Below are positions 1-8,149 of a stretch of DNA of 64,000 bases, piece by piece. The notes under the pieces were generated by a model. That model worked only from the letters and a program-made list of their open reading frames with translations. It did not search any database and was not told the DNA's origin. Numbering within the stretch: the first letter of the stretch is position 1; every line of letters begins with the position of its first letter. Position numbers and translations under genes: made by a program. This stretch comes from Nocardia jiangxiensis NBRC 101359 (GTDB taxonomy: Bacteria > Actinomycetota > Actinomycetes > Mycobacteriales > Mycobacteriaceae). The stretch spans positions 248,001-312,000 of the forward strand of contig NZ_BAGB01000040.1 in the NCBI RefSeq assembly GCF_000308615.1, read 5' to 3'.

Positions 1-857
1 CCGTCGGGACCTTGCCTGCCCGCGATACCGGCGATCCGGTCCACCGAGGTCGCCATCATGGTGCCCTGGTGCACCATGATCGACACGTCCTGCAGGCCGT
101 CCGCGTCCGCGTCCGCGTCGACCACACCGTGCTCGACGGCCAAGGGCTGCAACAGGACTCGCCATCCGTCGTTGACCTCGCCGAGCCGGTACTTGTCGTC
201 CACGCGGACGTCGGTGTAGTAGACGATGTTCGTCCGGTCGCCGTCCACGGTCCGGATGCCCTGGATCTCGATTCCCGGCGTGTCCAGGGGAACAAGGAAC
301 ATGGTGAGGCTCTTGTGTTTTCGCGCCTCGGTATCGGTGTTGGTGATCAGGAAGACATACTGGCAGTTGTGCGCTCCGGTGGTGAACATCTTGGAGCCGT
401 TGATGATCCACTGCTCACCGTCGCGCACGGCCTTGGTCTTGCAGGTCGCCACATCCGAGCCGCCGTCGGGCTCGGTGTAGCCCAGGCACAACCGGACCTG
501 TCCGGATGCCACACGCGGCAGCACTTCGTTCCGCAGCTCGAGCGAGCCGAAGTGTTCGACCGAGGCCGCCACGATCGCCGTGGTGCCCCAGGTGACCCAC
601 GGCACGTGCACGCGACGCCGCTCCAGATCCCACAGCCTGCGCTGCACCCGGGTCATCCCACCCTCGCCGCCGGTGTTCAGCTCCGCGGACAGCCAGCCAT
701 CGGCGCCCATGGCCAGGTGCACGCCCTCGTCGAAGTTGTCACCGGTTTCCCGATCGCGCCGCCGGACGTCGTCGGTGACGTGGGTGTCGAGGAACTTTCG
801 CACCCGATCGTGGAAGGCTTGCTCCTCGCCCGACAGTTGCACTCGCGAGAAATCCAT
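1..857 (-). CDS. Acyl-CoA dehydrogenase, large-type subunit (3' end off window)
   Basis: FAD-dependent alpha,beta-dehydrogenation of an acyl-CoA thioester. About 285 N-terminal residues are visible; the C-terminal part runs off the left edge. The start is the ATG read from 857 (MDFSRVQLSGEEQAF), preceded by a GGAG-like site. The middle shows the flavin/substrate motif CLGYTEPDGGSDVATCKTKA followed by WIINGSKMFTTGA, typical of the family. It lies 13 bp downstream of another, shorter acyl-CoA dehydrogenase on the same strand. Adjacent long and short FadE genes in steroid-degrading actinobacteria encode alpha2beta2 enzymes, so a heteromeric pair is inferred. The catalytic Glu region cannot be checked because it lies outside the window. 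Confidence 0.9.
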   Translation of the reverse strand, partial: MDFSRVQLSGEEQAFHDRVRKFLDTHVTDDVRRRDRETGDNFDEGVHLAMGADGWLSAELNTGGEGGMTRVQRRLWDLERRRVHVPWVTWGTTAIVAASVEHFGSLELRNEVLPRVASGQVRLCLGYTEPDGGSDVATCKTKAVRDGEQWIINGSKMFTTGAHNCQYVFLITNTDTEARKHKSLTMFLVPLDTPGIEIQGIRTVDGDRTNIVYYTDVRVDDKYRLGEVNDGWRVLLQPLAVEHGVVDADADADGLQDVSIMVHQGTMMATSVDRIAGIAGRQGPD

Positions 858-870
858 CGCTGTCTCCGTT

Positions 871-1920
871 CTAAACCTGAACCGCGGCAAAGCATTCGGC
901 GACCCGCGCCGCGCTGGCTCCCGGATCGCCCCCGGCCAGCGGCCAGCCCCGGGCCCGCAGCAGATACGCGGACGAGACCGATTCCGCGCTGACGCCCAGG
1001 CCGCCCTGCACATGGACGGCGGTGGTCGCGGCCTTCGCCGCCTCCTCGGCCAGGTACACGAACGCCGCCGGCGCGAGGCCGGGCTGGACATCGGGTTCGT
1101 TGTCCAGGAACCAGGCCGCGCGGCGGGCCAGATTGCGGCCGGACTGCACCACGATCGCGATATTGGCCAGCGGATGGGAGATCCCCTGGAGTGTGGAGAT
1201 GGGCACGCCCATGGTGTAGCGGTTCCTGGCGAATTCCGCGGCCACGGTCAGGGTCTCCTCCACCAGGCCCACCAGCGCCGCCGCGGTGAGCAGCCGCCAT
1301 TCATCCAGTGCCACATCGTATTCGGCCAGCGCCTGCGCACCGGACGCGACGACGGTCCGGTGGTCGGCCGCCTCGGGATCGATCCATGTCATGGGCAGCC
1401 GCCCGATGTTGTCGGTCCTGGCCGGGCGGGTGTCGAAACTCAACCGGACGATATCGCTGCCGTCGCGGACCAGAATGTGATCGGCCACCGCACCGGAGGG
1501 AATCAGCCGCGGCCCGGTGACGGCGTCGAGACGAGCATCCAGCCCCACCACGGTCTTGCCCGCGACGATGTCGGCGTCGTCAGATCCCAACGCTCCCAGG
1601 CGAGCCAGCAAGCGTGCCGCGCAGACATGATCGATCCACGGAACGGGTGCGATGGTGCGGCCGAGTTCCTCCGCGACCAGGGTCAGATCGACCAGTGTCG
1701 CGCCGTCGCCGCCCACCGATTCCGGCAGGGCCATCGAGGTGGCGCCGGTGCCGCACAGCTGTTCCCACAGATTTTTGTCGAATCCGGTCGGTTCGGCGGC
1801 CCGGACGATGTCGATGGTGCTGCGCGTCCGGAAGAATTTCGCGTAGACCGCCCGCAACTCGGTCTGGTCCGCGGACAGGCTGTAATCCTGCCTGCGCAGT
1901 TCGTAACGATCCTTCGTCAT
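871..1920 (-). CDS. Acyl-CoA dehydrogenase, short partner subunit
   Basis: A 349-residue acyl-CoA dehydrogenase family protein. The N-terminal helical domain contains LWEQLCGTGATSMALPESVG, and a long helical C-terminal domain follows. It is shorter than a canonical FadE (about 380-400 residues), and the usual C-terminal EGTSEIQ signature is not visible, as is common for the partner subunit of heteromeric FadE pairs. It is the upstream gene of a two-gene unit with the partial dehydrogenase at 1-857. A degraded copy of its N-terminal segment is found at 12059-12133. The TnpB remnant lies directly upstream of its start, so its native promoter may have been displaced. Confidence 0.88.
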   Translation of the reverse strand: MTKDRYELRRQDYSLSADQTELRAVYAKFFRTRSTIDIVRAAEPTGFDKNLWEQLCGTGATSMALPESVGGDGATLVDLTLVAEELGRTIAPVPWIDHVCAARLLARLGALGSDDADIVAGKTVVGLDARLDAVTGPRLIPSGAVADHILVRDGSDIVRLSFDTRPARTDNIGRLPMTWIDPEAADHRTVVASGAQALAEYDVALDEWRLLTAAALVGLVEETLTVAAEFARNRYTMGVPISTLQGISHPLANIAIVVQSGRNLARRAAWFLDNEPDVQPGLAPAAFVYLAEEAAKAATTAVHVQGGLGVSAESVSSAYLLRARGWPLAGGDPGASAARVAECFAAVQV

Positions 1921-2018
1921 CGGGGATCTGCCTTGGATACTCCGTGGTTCACGGCGGCGAGGAAAAGGCGGATATGTCGCTTGTGCCGCATGGCAACTGC
2001 TTTCGATAGTATGTTCGA

Positions 2019-2953
2019 ATGGATGAGGTGGTGCGGTACACGTACCGGCTTCGGCCCGGACGCACCGCTGAGAAAGCGCTCCTCGCCGAATGGGGCCGCT
2101 GCCGATGGCTCTGGAACGACGCTGTCCACCAGCAGAAATCCGGGCGCAAGCCGACGTTCGCGCGGCTCTCGAAGCTGCTCACCCGGACGTGAGCGTCGAT
2201 GCTGTGGCTGCGGGAGGGTTCGCAGGTCGCGCAGCAGCAGATGTTGCGTGATTATGCGCGGTCGCTGGAGCAGTCCTTCGCGGTGAAGGGGCGTGGTCGT
2301 CCGAAGGTGAAGTCCCGCAAGCGGTCTCTGCCGTCGCTGGAGTACACGCGCCGGGGTCACCGCAGGCGCTGCGCCGCCGAATTGGCGAAGGCGCAACGCC
2401 GAATGGCCCGACGTCACCGCGAGGGCTGTCCGCCCTCTCGTGGCTACGTCGATGTCAGGCGGCAGGCTGCCCGGCTGGCCAGGAAAGCCGCCCGGCAGAC
2501 CGTGCACGACTCGCGGGTGTGGGCCAAACATGTTGTCGACCACCACGATCTGATCGCTGTCGAGGATTTCCGGCCGAAGTTCCTGGCGAAGTCCACGATG
2601 GCGCGCAAAGCCGCTGACGCCGCGATCGGTGCGCCAGAACGGGAACTGATCGAGCGTGCCAGGCGGGCGGGCCGGAGGGTGGTGATGGTCCGGCCCGCGT
2701 ACACGACAATGACGTGCAGCCGGTGTTTCGCGAGAACCAGGCGACTCGGACTGCACGAGCGGGACTTCCGGCGCCTGGACTGCGGATTCGCAGATGGACG
2801 TGATCGAAATTCCGCCAGAGTGGTTCGGGCCGTGGCAGAACGGGGCCACGTCAGTGTTGACGATGTCAGACAATCGGGTCACCTCCTGCGGGTGGATGGT
2901 TCGGCTGCGGTCCGAGCTGGGAATCTCCCGCCTTCACGCGGGAGAACCGTTAA
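2019..2953 (+). pseudogene. tnpB: TnpB (IS200/IS605-type) remnant, RuvC-dead
   Basis: Remnant of the RNA-guided nuclease of an IS605-type element. An ATG at 2019 opens the HTH domain (WGRCRWLWNDAVHQQKSG). After 57 codons an in-frame TGA at 2190-2192 interrupts it, and the same frame resumes (WLREGSQVAQQQMLRDYARS). Residues normally between EYTRRG and HRRRCAAELAKAQRRMARR are missing in frame, which removes the RuvC-I catalytic Asp. The RuvC-II Glu (IAVEDF) and RuvC-III Asp (GRDRNSARV) remain. In the zinc ribbon CSRC is intact, but the second pair reads RRLDCG where CxxCG is expected. No TnpA is present. The nonsense codon and deletion make a functional nuclease very unlikely. The right boundary is set by the hairpin at 2924-2945. 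Confidence 0.85.
2924..2953 (+). ncRNA. Putative omega-RNA 3' scaffold and right end of the TnpB element
   Basis: A perfect 8-bp stem (TCTCCCGC / GCGGGAGA) with a 6-nt loop (CTTCAC) lies at 2924-2945, followed by AACCGTTAA. This is the arrangement seen at the 3' end of actinobacterial TnpB elements, where the end of tnpB overlaps the guide RNA scaffold and the guide begins right after the element end. The adjoining bases belong to the 3' end of the amidohydrolase on the other strand. The structure is intact although the tnpB frame is broken. Expression is not known. Confidence 0.55.
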
Positions 2954-3798
2954 GACTCCTGGCTCCGGCGCGCCCGATCCCGGGCGCTCCGGTCTGCGAA
3001 AAAGAACTCGTCTGCGTTGTTGTAGAGGTAGTTCTCCAGCACGTCGTGCGGCAGATCCAGCGCGAGCGCCTCGGGCACCACCCGGGACATGCGCAACACC
3101 GGCCAGTCCGAGCCGAAGATTATCTTGTTCCTGCCCCGGGTCCGCATGAAGTGAATCAGGCTGTCCGGCAGCCGCTTCGGCGACCAGGCCGAGGTCATCA
3201 GACGAAGATTCTCGTATTTCATGAGCAACCGGATCGCGGTGTCCCACCACGGGTCCGCGCCGTGAATCATGCACAGGCGCAGTTCGGGAAACCGATAGCA
3301 CACTCTGTCCAGATAGATGGGATTCTGCACTTCGCCCGGGATCGGCGGACCGGGCAAGCCGGTGTTCATGCACAGGGGCAGACCCAATTCGGCGCACTTG
3401 TAATACAGCGGGTAGTACACCGCGTCCGTCGGCGGATACTGCCCATCACCCCAGAAGCTCGGTCCGGCGGTCGTGTACACCACCGGCAGGCTCGCGACCA
3501 GAGCTTCGAGTTCGCGCAGCGACGACACCGGATGCAACAGGTCCACCCCGTTGATCGCGAGCGAGAAGCGGTCCGGACATTTCTCGGCGAATTCGACAGC
3601 GGTCTTGGACGGCTTGGCCATCGAGTACATCAGCACGGCTTTCTCGACGCCGTGCTCGTCCATTTCGTCGGTCAACTCGCCGAGTTCCACCTGCGAGTAG
3701 AGCGAGGCCGGACCTTTGAAATAGTCGTCTCGAACCTTCAGCATGTACGTCGGCTGTTCTCGTTCGCCGAAGTGCACGTTGACCAGGCAGTCGATCAC
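2950..3798 (-). CDS. Amidohydrolase-2 family TIM-barrel protein
   Basis: A metal-dependent hydrolase or decarboxylase of the amidohydrolase-2 group, 282 residues from a GTG at 3798 (VIDCLVNVHFGE), 14 bp after the stop of the upstream amidohydrolase. Upstream in-frame codons lie inside that gene, so the GTG start is preferred. C-terminal landmarks are LCMIHGADPWWDTAIRLL and NKIIFGSDWPVLRMS; GSDWP carries the usual metal-binding or catalytic Asp. It probably forms an operon with the gene at 3813-5021. The stop codon (TAA, 2950-2952) overlaps the right end of the TnpB element, so the insertion may have supplied a new stop and trimmed the native C-terminus. Confidence 0.85.
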   Translation of the reverse strand: MIDCLVNVHFGEREQPTYMLKVRDDYFKGPASLYSQVELGELTDEMDEHGVEKAVLMYSMAKPSKTAVEFAEKCPDRFSLAINGVDLLHPVSSLRELEALVASLPVVYTTAGPSFWGDGQYPPTDAVYYPLYYKCAELGLPLCMNTGLPGPPIPGEVQNPIYLDRVCYRFPELRLCMIHGADPWWDTAIRLLMKYENLRLMTSAWSPKRLPDSLIHFMRTRGRNKIIFGSDWPVLRMSRVVPEALALDLPHDVLENYLYNNADEFFFADRSARDRARRSQES

Positions 3799-3812
3799 CT
3801 TACCCACTCGCG

Positions 3813-5021
3813 CTACCGCGCTGCCGCCGCGACCGGCACGCCGAGGAACTCCAAGGCGTTGTCCCGCATGATCTTTCGGACGTCCGCCGCGTCGAAGCCG
3901 GTCAGCTCGCCGGTGAAGTCCAGCGGTTGTTCGAGGCCCTCGCCGTGTGGCCAGTCCGAGCCGAACAGGATGCGCTCGACGCCGATCGTCTCGGCCAGCC
4001 GCGGCAGGTCGTCCTCGTAGTAGGGCGCCACCCACACGTGCTCGCGCAGGGTCTCGACCGGATCATTCGGGAACGATCGCGGAGATTGGTTGGCCAGCTT
4101 CTTCATTCGCTTGCACAGCCGGGCCACGAAATCCGAGCCGTTCTCGATGCTGGCCACCCGCAGTGCCGGGTGACGATCGAACACGCCGTGGATGACCAGC
4201 GAGGCCATGGTGTCGTGGATGGCGCGATCGTCGACGAGGATCTTGTCCAGTGCGTCGCCGGGGCCGCCGAACGGCTCGAAGGTGTCCTTGCCGCCCCACA
4301 TCGCGGCGATCTTCAGATATCCGCTGTCCCCCAGGTGGAATGCGACCGGCACGTTCGCCTCGGCCAGGCGCGCCCACACCGGATCGTTCGCCGGGTCACC
4401 CAGTGAGCGCGGCTTGCCGAGGCCGGGCACCGGCGCGGGACGGATGTGCACCATGCGCGCACCGCGCGCGAGAACGAACTCGACCTCGGCGACGGCCGCG
4501 GCCGGGTCGGCGAGCGAGATCATCGGCGCGGCAACGACTCTGCGGTCCGGCCGGTCGAAACCCCAGTCCTCGTCGAGCCACAGGTTGAACGCGTGCAGCG
4601 AGGCCATCGTGGCCTCGATATCACCCTTGAGGGCCTCCTCCACGCCGCACCCGAACGTGGGGAACATGAAGACGGTCTCGATGCCCTGCTGGTCGATCAC
4701 GGCGGCGCGCGCGTCCCGGTCGCGGTATTCGGGCCGCAGTTCCAGGCTCTCGACCCTCATCAGGGTGGCCGGGTCCACGCCCTCGGGAACCTGGCCGCGG
4801 AAGATCAGATCCAGGCAGCCGGGCACGATGATCGGGTCGAAGGTCGGGTTCGGGATGAAGCGATTGACCCGGTCGCCGATGACCGCGGTGTGGTACTTGC
4901 CGTCCTGGACGATCTGCACGCCGCGGCGGCGGAACTTGCGGTCCAGGTGCCGGGTGAACGCGTCCAGCGGCTCGTAGTAGTGATTGTCGACGTCGATCGC
5001 CTTGTAGTCGAGCGCGGTCAT
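3813..5021 (-). CDS. Amidohydrolase-2 family TIM-barrel protein
   Basis: A 402-residue metal-dependent hydrolase. The N-terminus AIDVDNHYYEPLDAF carries the first metal-site position (DxDNHYYEP, a variant of the usual DxHxH). Later come a mid-barrel His (VAFHLGDSG) and the C-terminal RILFGSDWPHGEGLEQP with the catalytic Asp. Related enzymes hydrolyse or decarboxylate ring-cleavage products or CoA-pathway intermediates; the substrate here is unknown. It is first in a two-gene unit with 2950-3798. Upstream (5022-5218) is a promoter region containing a strong copy of the shared 19-bp palindrome. A close but frameshifted paralogue lies at 41575-42815. Confidence 0.88.
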   Translation of the reverse strand: MTALDYKAIDVDNHYYEPLDAFTRHLDRKFRRRGVQIVQDGKYHTAVIGDRVNRFIPNPTFDPIIVPGCLDLIFRGQVPEGVDPATLMRVESLELRPEYRDRDARAAVIDQQGIETVFMFPTFGCGVEEALKGDIEATMASLHAFNLWLDEDWGFDRPDRRVVAAPMISLADPAAAVAEVEFVLARGARMVHIRPAPVPGLGKPRSLGDPANDPVWARLAEANVPVAFHLGDSGYLKIAAMWGGKDTFEPFGGPGDALDKILVDDRAIHDTMASLVIHGVFDRHPALRVASIENGSDFVARLCKRMKKLANQSPRSFPNDPVETLREHVWVAPYYEDDLPRLAETIGVERILFGSDWPHGEGLEQPLDFTGELTGFDAADVRKIMRDNALEFLGVPVAAAAR

Positions 5022-5173
5022 CGCAGTCCTTTCATCTCACCGGATGGTCGTAGCGGGCCTTTCGAGGGCACGGCCCGGACTCCGCGCGGGCACGCGAGTC
5101 CCGGCCCGCGCGGCGCCGAATTCGGCCGCTGCACACCGGGACACCCGCTGTCGCACGTCGAACAGATATCACT

Positions 5174-5192
5174 ACTGTATACCTATCAGTAG
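5174..5192. promoter_or_regulatory. 19-bp palindromic operator, copy A
   Basis: TACTGTATACCTATCAGTA: perfect 5-bp arms TACTG and CAGTA around 9 bp, extended to 6 bp as CTACTG/CAGTAG. It lies about 150 bp upstream of the amidohydrolase start at 5021 and just beyond the carboxyltransferase stop. The arms and spacing match copies at 8997, 13124 and 25949. Binding by the local TetR proteins is inferred. Confidence 0.6.
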
Positions 5193-5218
5193 CGTCTTGT
5201 ACACGGGTTCCGCGGGGG

Positions 5219-6715
5219 TCACGGCATGATGGCCGCGCGCACCACCGGCTCCGCGGCGGCCTGCCGCGCGTACAAACCCCGCTGCAGCGACAAAAGCAGG
5301 GCGTTGCGGGTCTCCCCGGGATTGATGAGTTCGTCGAATCCCATGTGCTGTGCCGAGTGGTAGGAAGCCTGCAACTCCATCTCGCGCAGCGAGGCCGCGA
5401 GATCCTGTTCGGCATTCGAGGCGTTGCTCAGCGCGGCGGCGCTCATCGCGCCCATCGTCGCGCCCGGATAGGCGAAGGTGCCGACCTGGTTGTCGAAGCT
5501 GATCAGCGACATCACCATCGAGCCGAATCCGTATGCCTTGCGCAGGGTTACGTGCAGCTTCATCGTGGTCGCCGTGGTCTGCGCGACGAACATCCGTGCC
5601 CCGCTGCGCAATACGCCCGCCTGCTCGGATTCACTGCCCGGCAGCATGCCCGGATTGTCGGCCAGGAACACGATCGGCAGATGGAACGAGTCGGCGACGG
5701 TGATGAAATGCGCGGCCTTGTCCGCGGCGTCGGCGTCGATCGATCCGGCGAGCACCTGCGGCTGATTGGCCACCACCGCGACCGGATGACCACCCAGATG
5801 CGCCAGCGCGCAGATGATCGCCTCGCCGAAATCGGGCTGCACCTCGAACCAGTCGGTGTCGTCGAATACCACGTCGAGCACGGTGCGCATATCGTAGGTG
5901 CGCCGATTGTCGCGGGAGATGAGTCCGAGCAGTTCCGGGGTGGCGCGGGGACCGGTCGCCTCGGACGGCGGGGCCGAGGGCGGATAGGACCACGCACTCG
6001 GCGGGAAGTAGGACAGATAGCGGCGGATCTCCTCGAGCACCGCCTCGTCGGTCTCACCGAGATTGTGGATCAGCCCGCTGGGCACCGCGACGTCCGGACC
6101 GCCCAGATCCTCCTTCGAAACATCCTCTCCCGTCGAGACTTTCACCACCGGCGGCCCGGCGGTGAAGATCGCGCCCTGGCGGCTCATGATCGCGAAATCC
6201 GCCACCGGGGCGACCAGCGCGCCGTGTCCGGCCGAGGCCCCCAGCACCCCGGTCACCATCGGCACGCGACCCGAGCACCGCGCCTGGGCCAGCAGATCGG
6301 TCGGGGTGCGCCCGTAATGGTCACCGGTGGGCCGGAATCCCGCGCCCTCCAGCAACATCACCAGCGGCACCCGGTTGCGCACCGCGAGCTCGGCGAGGCG
6401 GTAGCGCTTGGAATTGCTGCCCGGCGCGATACTTCCGGCCAGTGTGGTGAAATCCTCCGCGCCCACCATTACCGGCGCGCCGTGGATCAATCCGGAACCG
6501 GCCACGATCGCGTCGGCGGCGACCTCACCGCCGACCAGGGTGCCGAATTCCTGGAACGTTCCCGGATCCAGCAGATGCTCGATCCGGGAACGGGCATCCA
6601 GTTTGCCCTTGCCGCGATGTTTCGCGACCCGTTCGGGACCTCCCATCGCCTGCACCCGCACTCGGCGCCGATCGAGGTCGGTGAGCGTCTCGTCCCAGGT
6701 CCGGGCATTGGTCAT
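5219..6715 (-). CDS. Acyl-CoA carboxylase carboxyltransferase (beta) subunit
   Basis: Transfers CO2 from carboxybiotin to an acyl-CoA; 498 residues, normal for AccD/PccB-type subunits. The N-terminal carboxyltransferase half shows RVAKHRGKGKLDARSRIEHL, the acyl-CoA pocket GAGFRPTGDHYGR and the glycine-rich GVLGASAGHGALVAP. The C-terminal half shows ADNPGMLPGSESEQAGVLR and AYGFGSMVMSLISFDNQVGT. No biotin-carboxylase/BCCP alpha subunit is encoded in the window, so it must pair with a subunit made elsewhere. It is on the same strand as the P450 upstream, about 50 bp downstream of that stop, so the two may be co-transcribed. The carboxylated substrate is not identifiable. Confidence 0.93.
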   Translation of the reverse strand: MTNARTWDETLTDLDRRRVRVQAMGGPERVAKHRGKGKLDARSRIEHLLDPGTFQEFGTLVGGEVAADAIVAGSGLIHGAPVMVGAEDFTTLAGSIAPGSNSKRYRLAELAVRNRVPLVMLLEGAGFRPTGDHYGRTPTDLLAQARCSGRVPMVTGVLGASAGHGALVAPVADFAIMSRQGAIFTAGPPVVKVSTGEDVSKEDLGGPDVAVPSGLIHNLGETDEAVLEEIRRYLSYFPPSAWSYPPSAPPSEATGPRATPELLGLISRDNRRTYDMRTVLDVVFDDTDWFEVQPDFGEAIICALAHLGGHPVAVVANQPQVLAGSIDADAADKAAHFITVADSFHLPIVFLADNPGMLPGSESEQAGVLRSGARMFVAQTTATTMKLHVTLRKAYGFGSMVMSLISFDNQVGTFAYPGATMGAMSAAALSNASNAEQDLAASLREMELQASYHSAQHMGFDELINPGETRNALLLSLQRGLYARQAAAEPVVRAAIMP

Positions 6716-6765
6716 GGTGTCGTCCTTCTGCAGTTCGGCTCGCCGGCAACAGGTTTCGCTCGCGC

Positions 6766-8001
6766 TCAGGCCAGCGTGTAGCGGATCGGCAGATGTTTGA
6801 GTCCGCCCACGAAGGTGGTGGCACTGAGCGCGGGCACACCGTTGAGTTCGATGGAGGTCAGCCGCGGCAGCAGTTCGGCGAGGAACTTGCCGATCTCCAT
6901 GCGGGCCAGGCCCGCCCCGAGACAGAAATGCACCCCGAAGCCGAACGCCACGTGCTTGTTGGGTTCACGCTCGATGTCGAAGCGGAACGGATCGGTGAAC
7001 GCGTCCTCGTCGCGATTGCCCGATACGTAGGACAGCAGCAGCGACTCTCCTGCCGCGATCGGCACGCCGTTGAGCGTGGTGTCCTGCGCGGCGGTGCGCA
7101 TGAACGCCTTGACCGGGGTCACCCACCGGATGATCTCCTCGGTCGCCAGCGGCATCAGATCCAGGTTCGCGCGCAGGTTTTCGCGTTGCTCGGGATGTTC
7201 GACGAGCGCGCGCAGCCCACCGGCGATACTGCTGCTGGTGGTGTCGTGCCCGGCGGTGGCGATGATCGCGTAGTACGACATGGTGTCCACATCGGACAGC
7301 GGCTCGCCGTCGATGCGGGCGTTGGCGATGGTCGAGCCCAGGTCGCCGGTGGGGTGCTCCCGCCACGAGGCGGTCAGGTGCTGGAAGTACTGGAACATCT
7401 CCAGTAGCGCGTTCATCGTCTCGTCCGCGGGCGCACTGCGTTTGAGCTCGTCGTCGTCGCTGCCGACCAGCTCCTGCGTGAGTTTCAGCATGCGCGGAAA
7501 GTCCGACTCGGGCACGCCCAGCAGCGACATGATCACGTACAGCGGGAAGTTGACCGCGACCTCCTGCACGAAATCGCATTCCCCGCTCGCCTCGCGCATC
7601 CGATCGACGTACTGCTTGGCGAGCTGCTCGATCCGCTCGCCCATCGCTTTCATCGCCTTCGGGCTGAACCAGTCCGCCGCGATCGAGCGCACCACCCGGT
7701 GCTGCGGATCGTCCATGTGGATCAGCGTGCGAATCCCCGCCGCGGACTGCATCTCATCGGAGGCGGCGCTCATCAGGACCGGCCGGGGCCAGTTGGTGAA
7801 CAGCCGGTTCGCCCGTTCGACCGCCAGGATGTCCGCATGTTTGGTGATGGCCCAGAACGGCTGGTAGCCAGGCACGTCCACCAGCGAAACAGGCTCGCTC
7901 GCACGCACTTTCGCCAGCGTGGCATGCAGTCTCGCCTCCTCGGTGTAGGAGTGCGGATCGGCCAGGATCTTCGCGGTGCCATCGACGATCGGCATGCTCA
8001 T
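6766..8001 (-). CDS. Cytochrome P450 (class I bacterial type)
   Basis: A soluble haem monooxygenase, 411 residues, full length for bacterial CYPs. The I-helix oxygen-activation motif is ATAGHDTTSSS, the K-helix ExxR is EEIIRW, and the haem loop is FGFGVHFCLGAGLARME with the Cys thiolate ligand. The C-terminus ends GGLKHLPIRYTLA. No ferredoxin or ferredoxin reductase gene is adjacent, so electron partners come from elsewhere. It is transcribed divergently from the SDR at 8150 across a 148-bp AT-rich region and is followed by the carboxyltransferase. A hydroxylation step early in substrate degradation is the likely role; the regiochemistry is unknown. Confidence 0.95.
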   Translation of the reverse strand: MSMPIVDGTAKILADPHSYTEEARLHATLAKVRASEPVSLVDVPGYQPFWAITKHADILAVERANRLFTNWPRPVLMSAASDEMQSAAGIRTLIHMDDPQHRVVRSIAADWFSPKAMKAMGERIEQLAKQYVDRMREASGECDFVQEVAVNFPLYVIMSLLGVPESDFPRMLKLTQELVGSDDDELKRSAPADETMNALLEMFQYFQHLTASWREHPTGDLGSTIANARIDGEPLSDVDTMSYYAIIATAGHDTTSSSIAGGLRALVEHPEQRENLRANLDLMPLATEEIIRWVTPVKAFMRTAAQDTTLNGVPIAAGESLLLSYVSGNRDEDAFTDPFRFDIEREPNKHVAFGFGVHFCLGAGLARMEIGKFLAELLPRLTSIELNGVPALSATTFVGGLKHLPIRYTLA

Positions 8002-8101
8002 GAGCTGACTCTTTCGTTGCGTACGTCTCGGTGCTCACCGGGCCGAAACGCATGCGCACCGGTCCGTTGTGACGGCCACTAGAGTGATTTATAGTGACCC
8101 T

Positions 8102-8120
8102 TACTGTCAAGCATTCTATA
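8102..8120. promoter_or_regulatory. Degenerate copy of the 19-bp operator in a divergent promoter (copy E)
   Basis: TACTGTCAAGCATTCTATA: the left arm TACTG is perfect, and the right arm CTATA has two mismatches to CAGTA. It lies midway between the divergent P450 (start 8001) and SDR (start 8150). A second inverted repeat, TTATAG at 8089 with CTATAA at 8116, spans the same place. The AT-rich stretch probably holds both promoters. Confidence 0.35.
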
Positions 8121-8149
8121 ACCCTTCGCGCACGGGAATGGTGATATCC

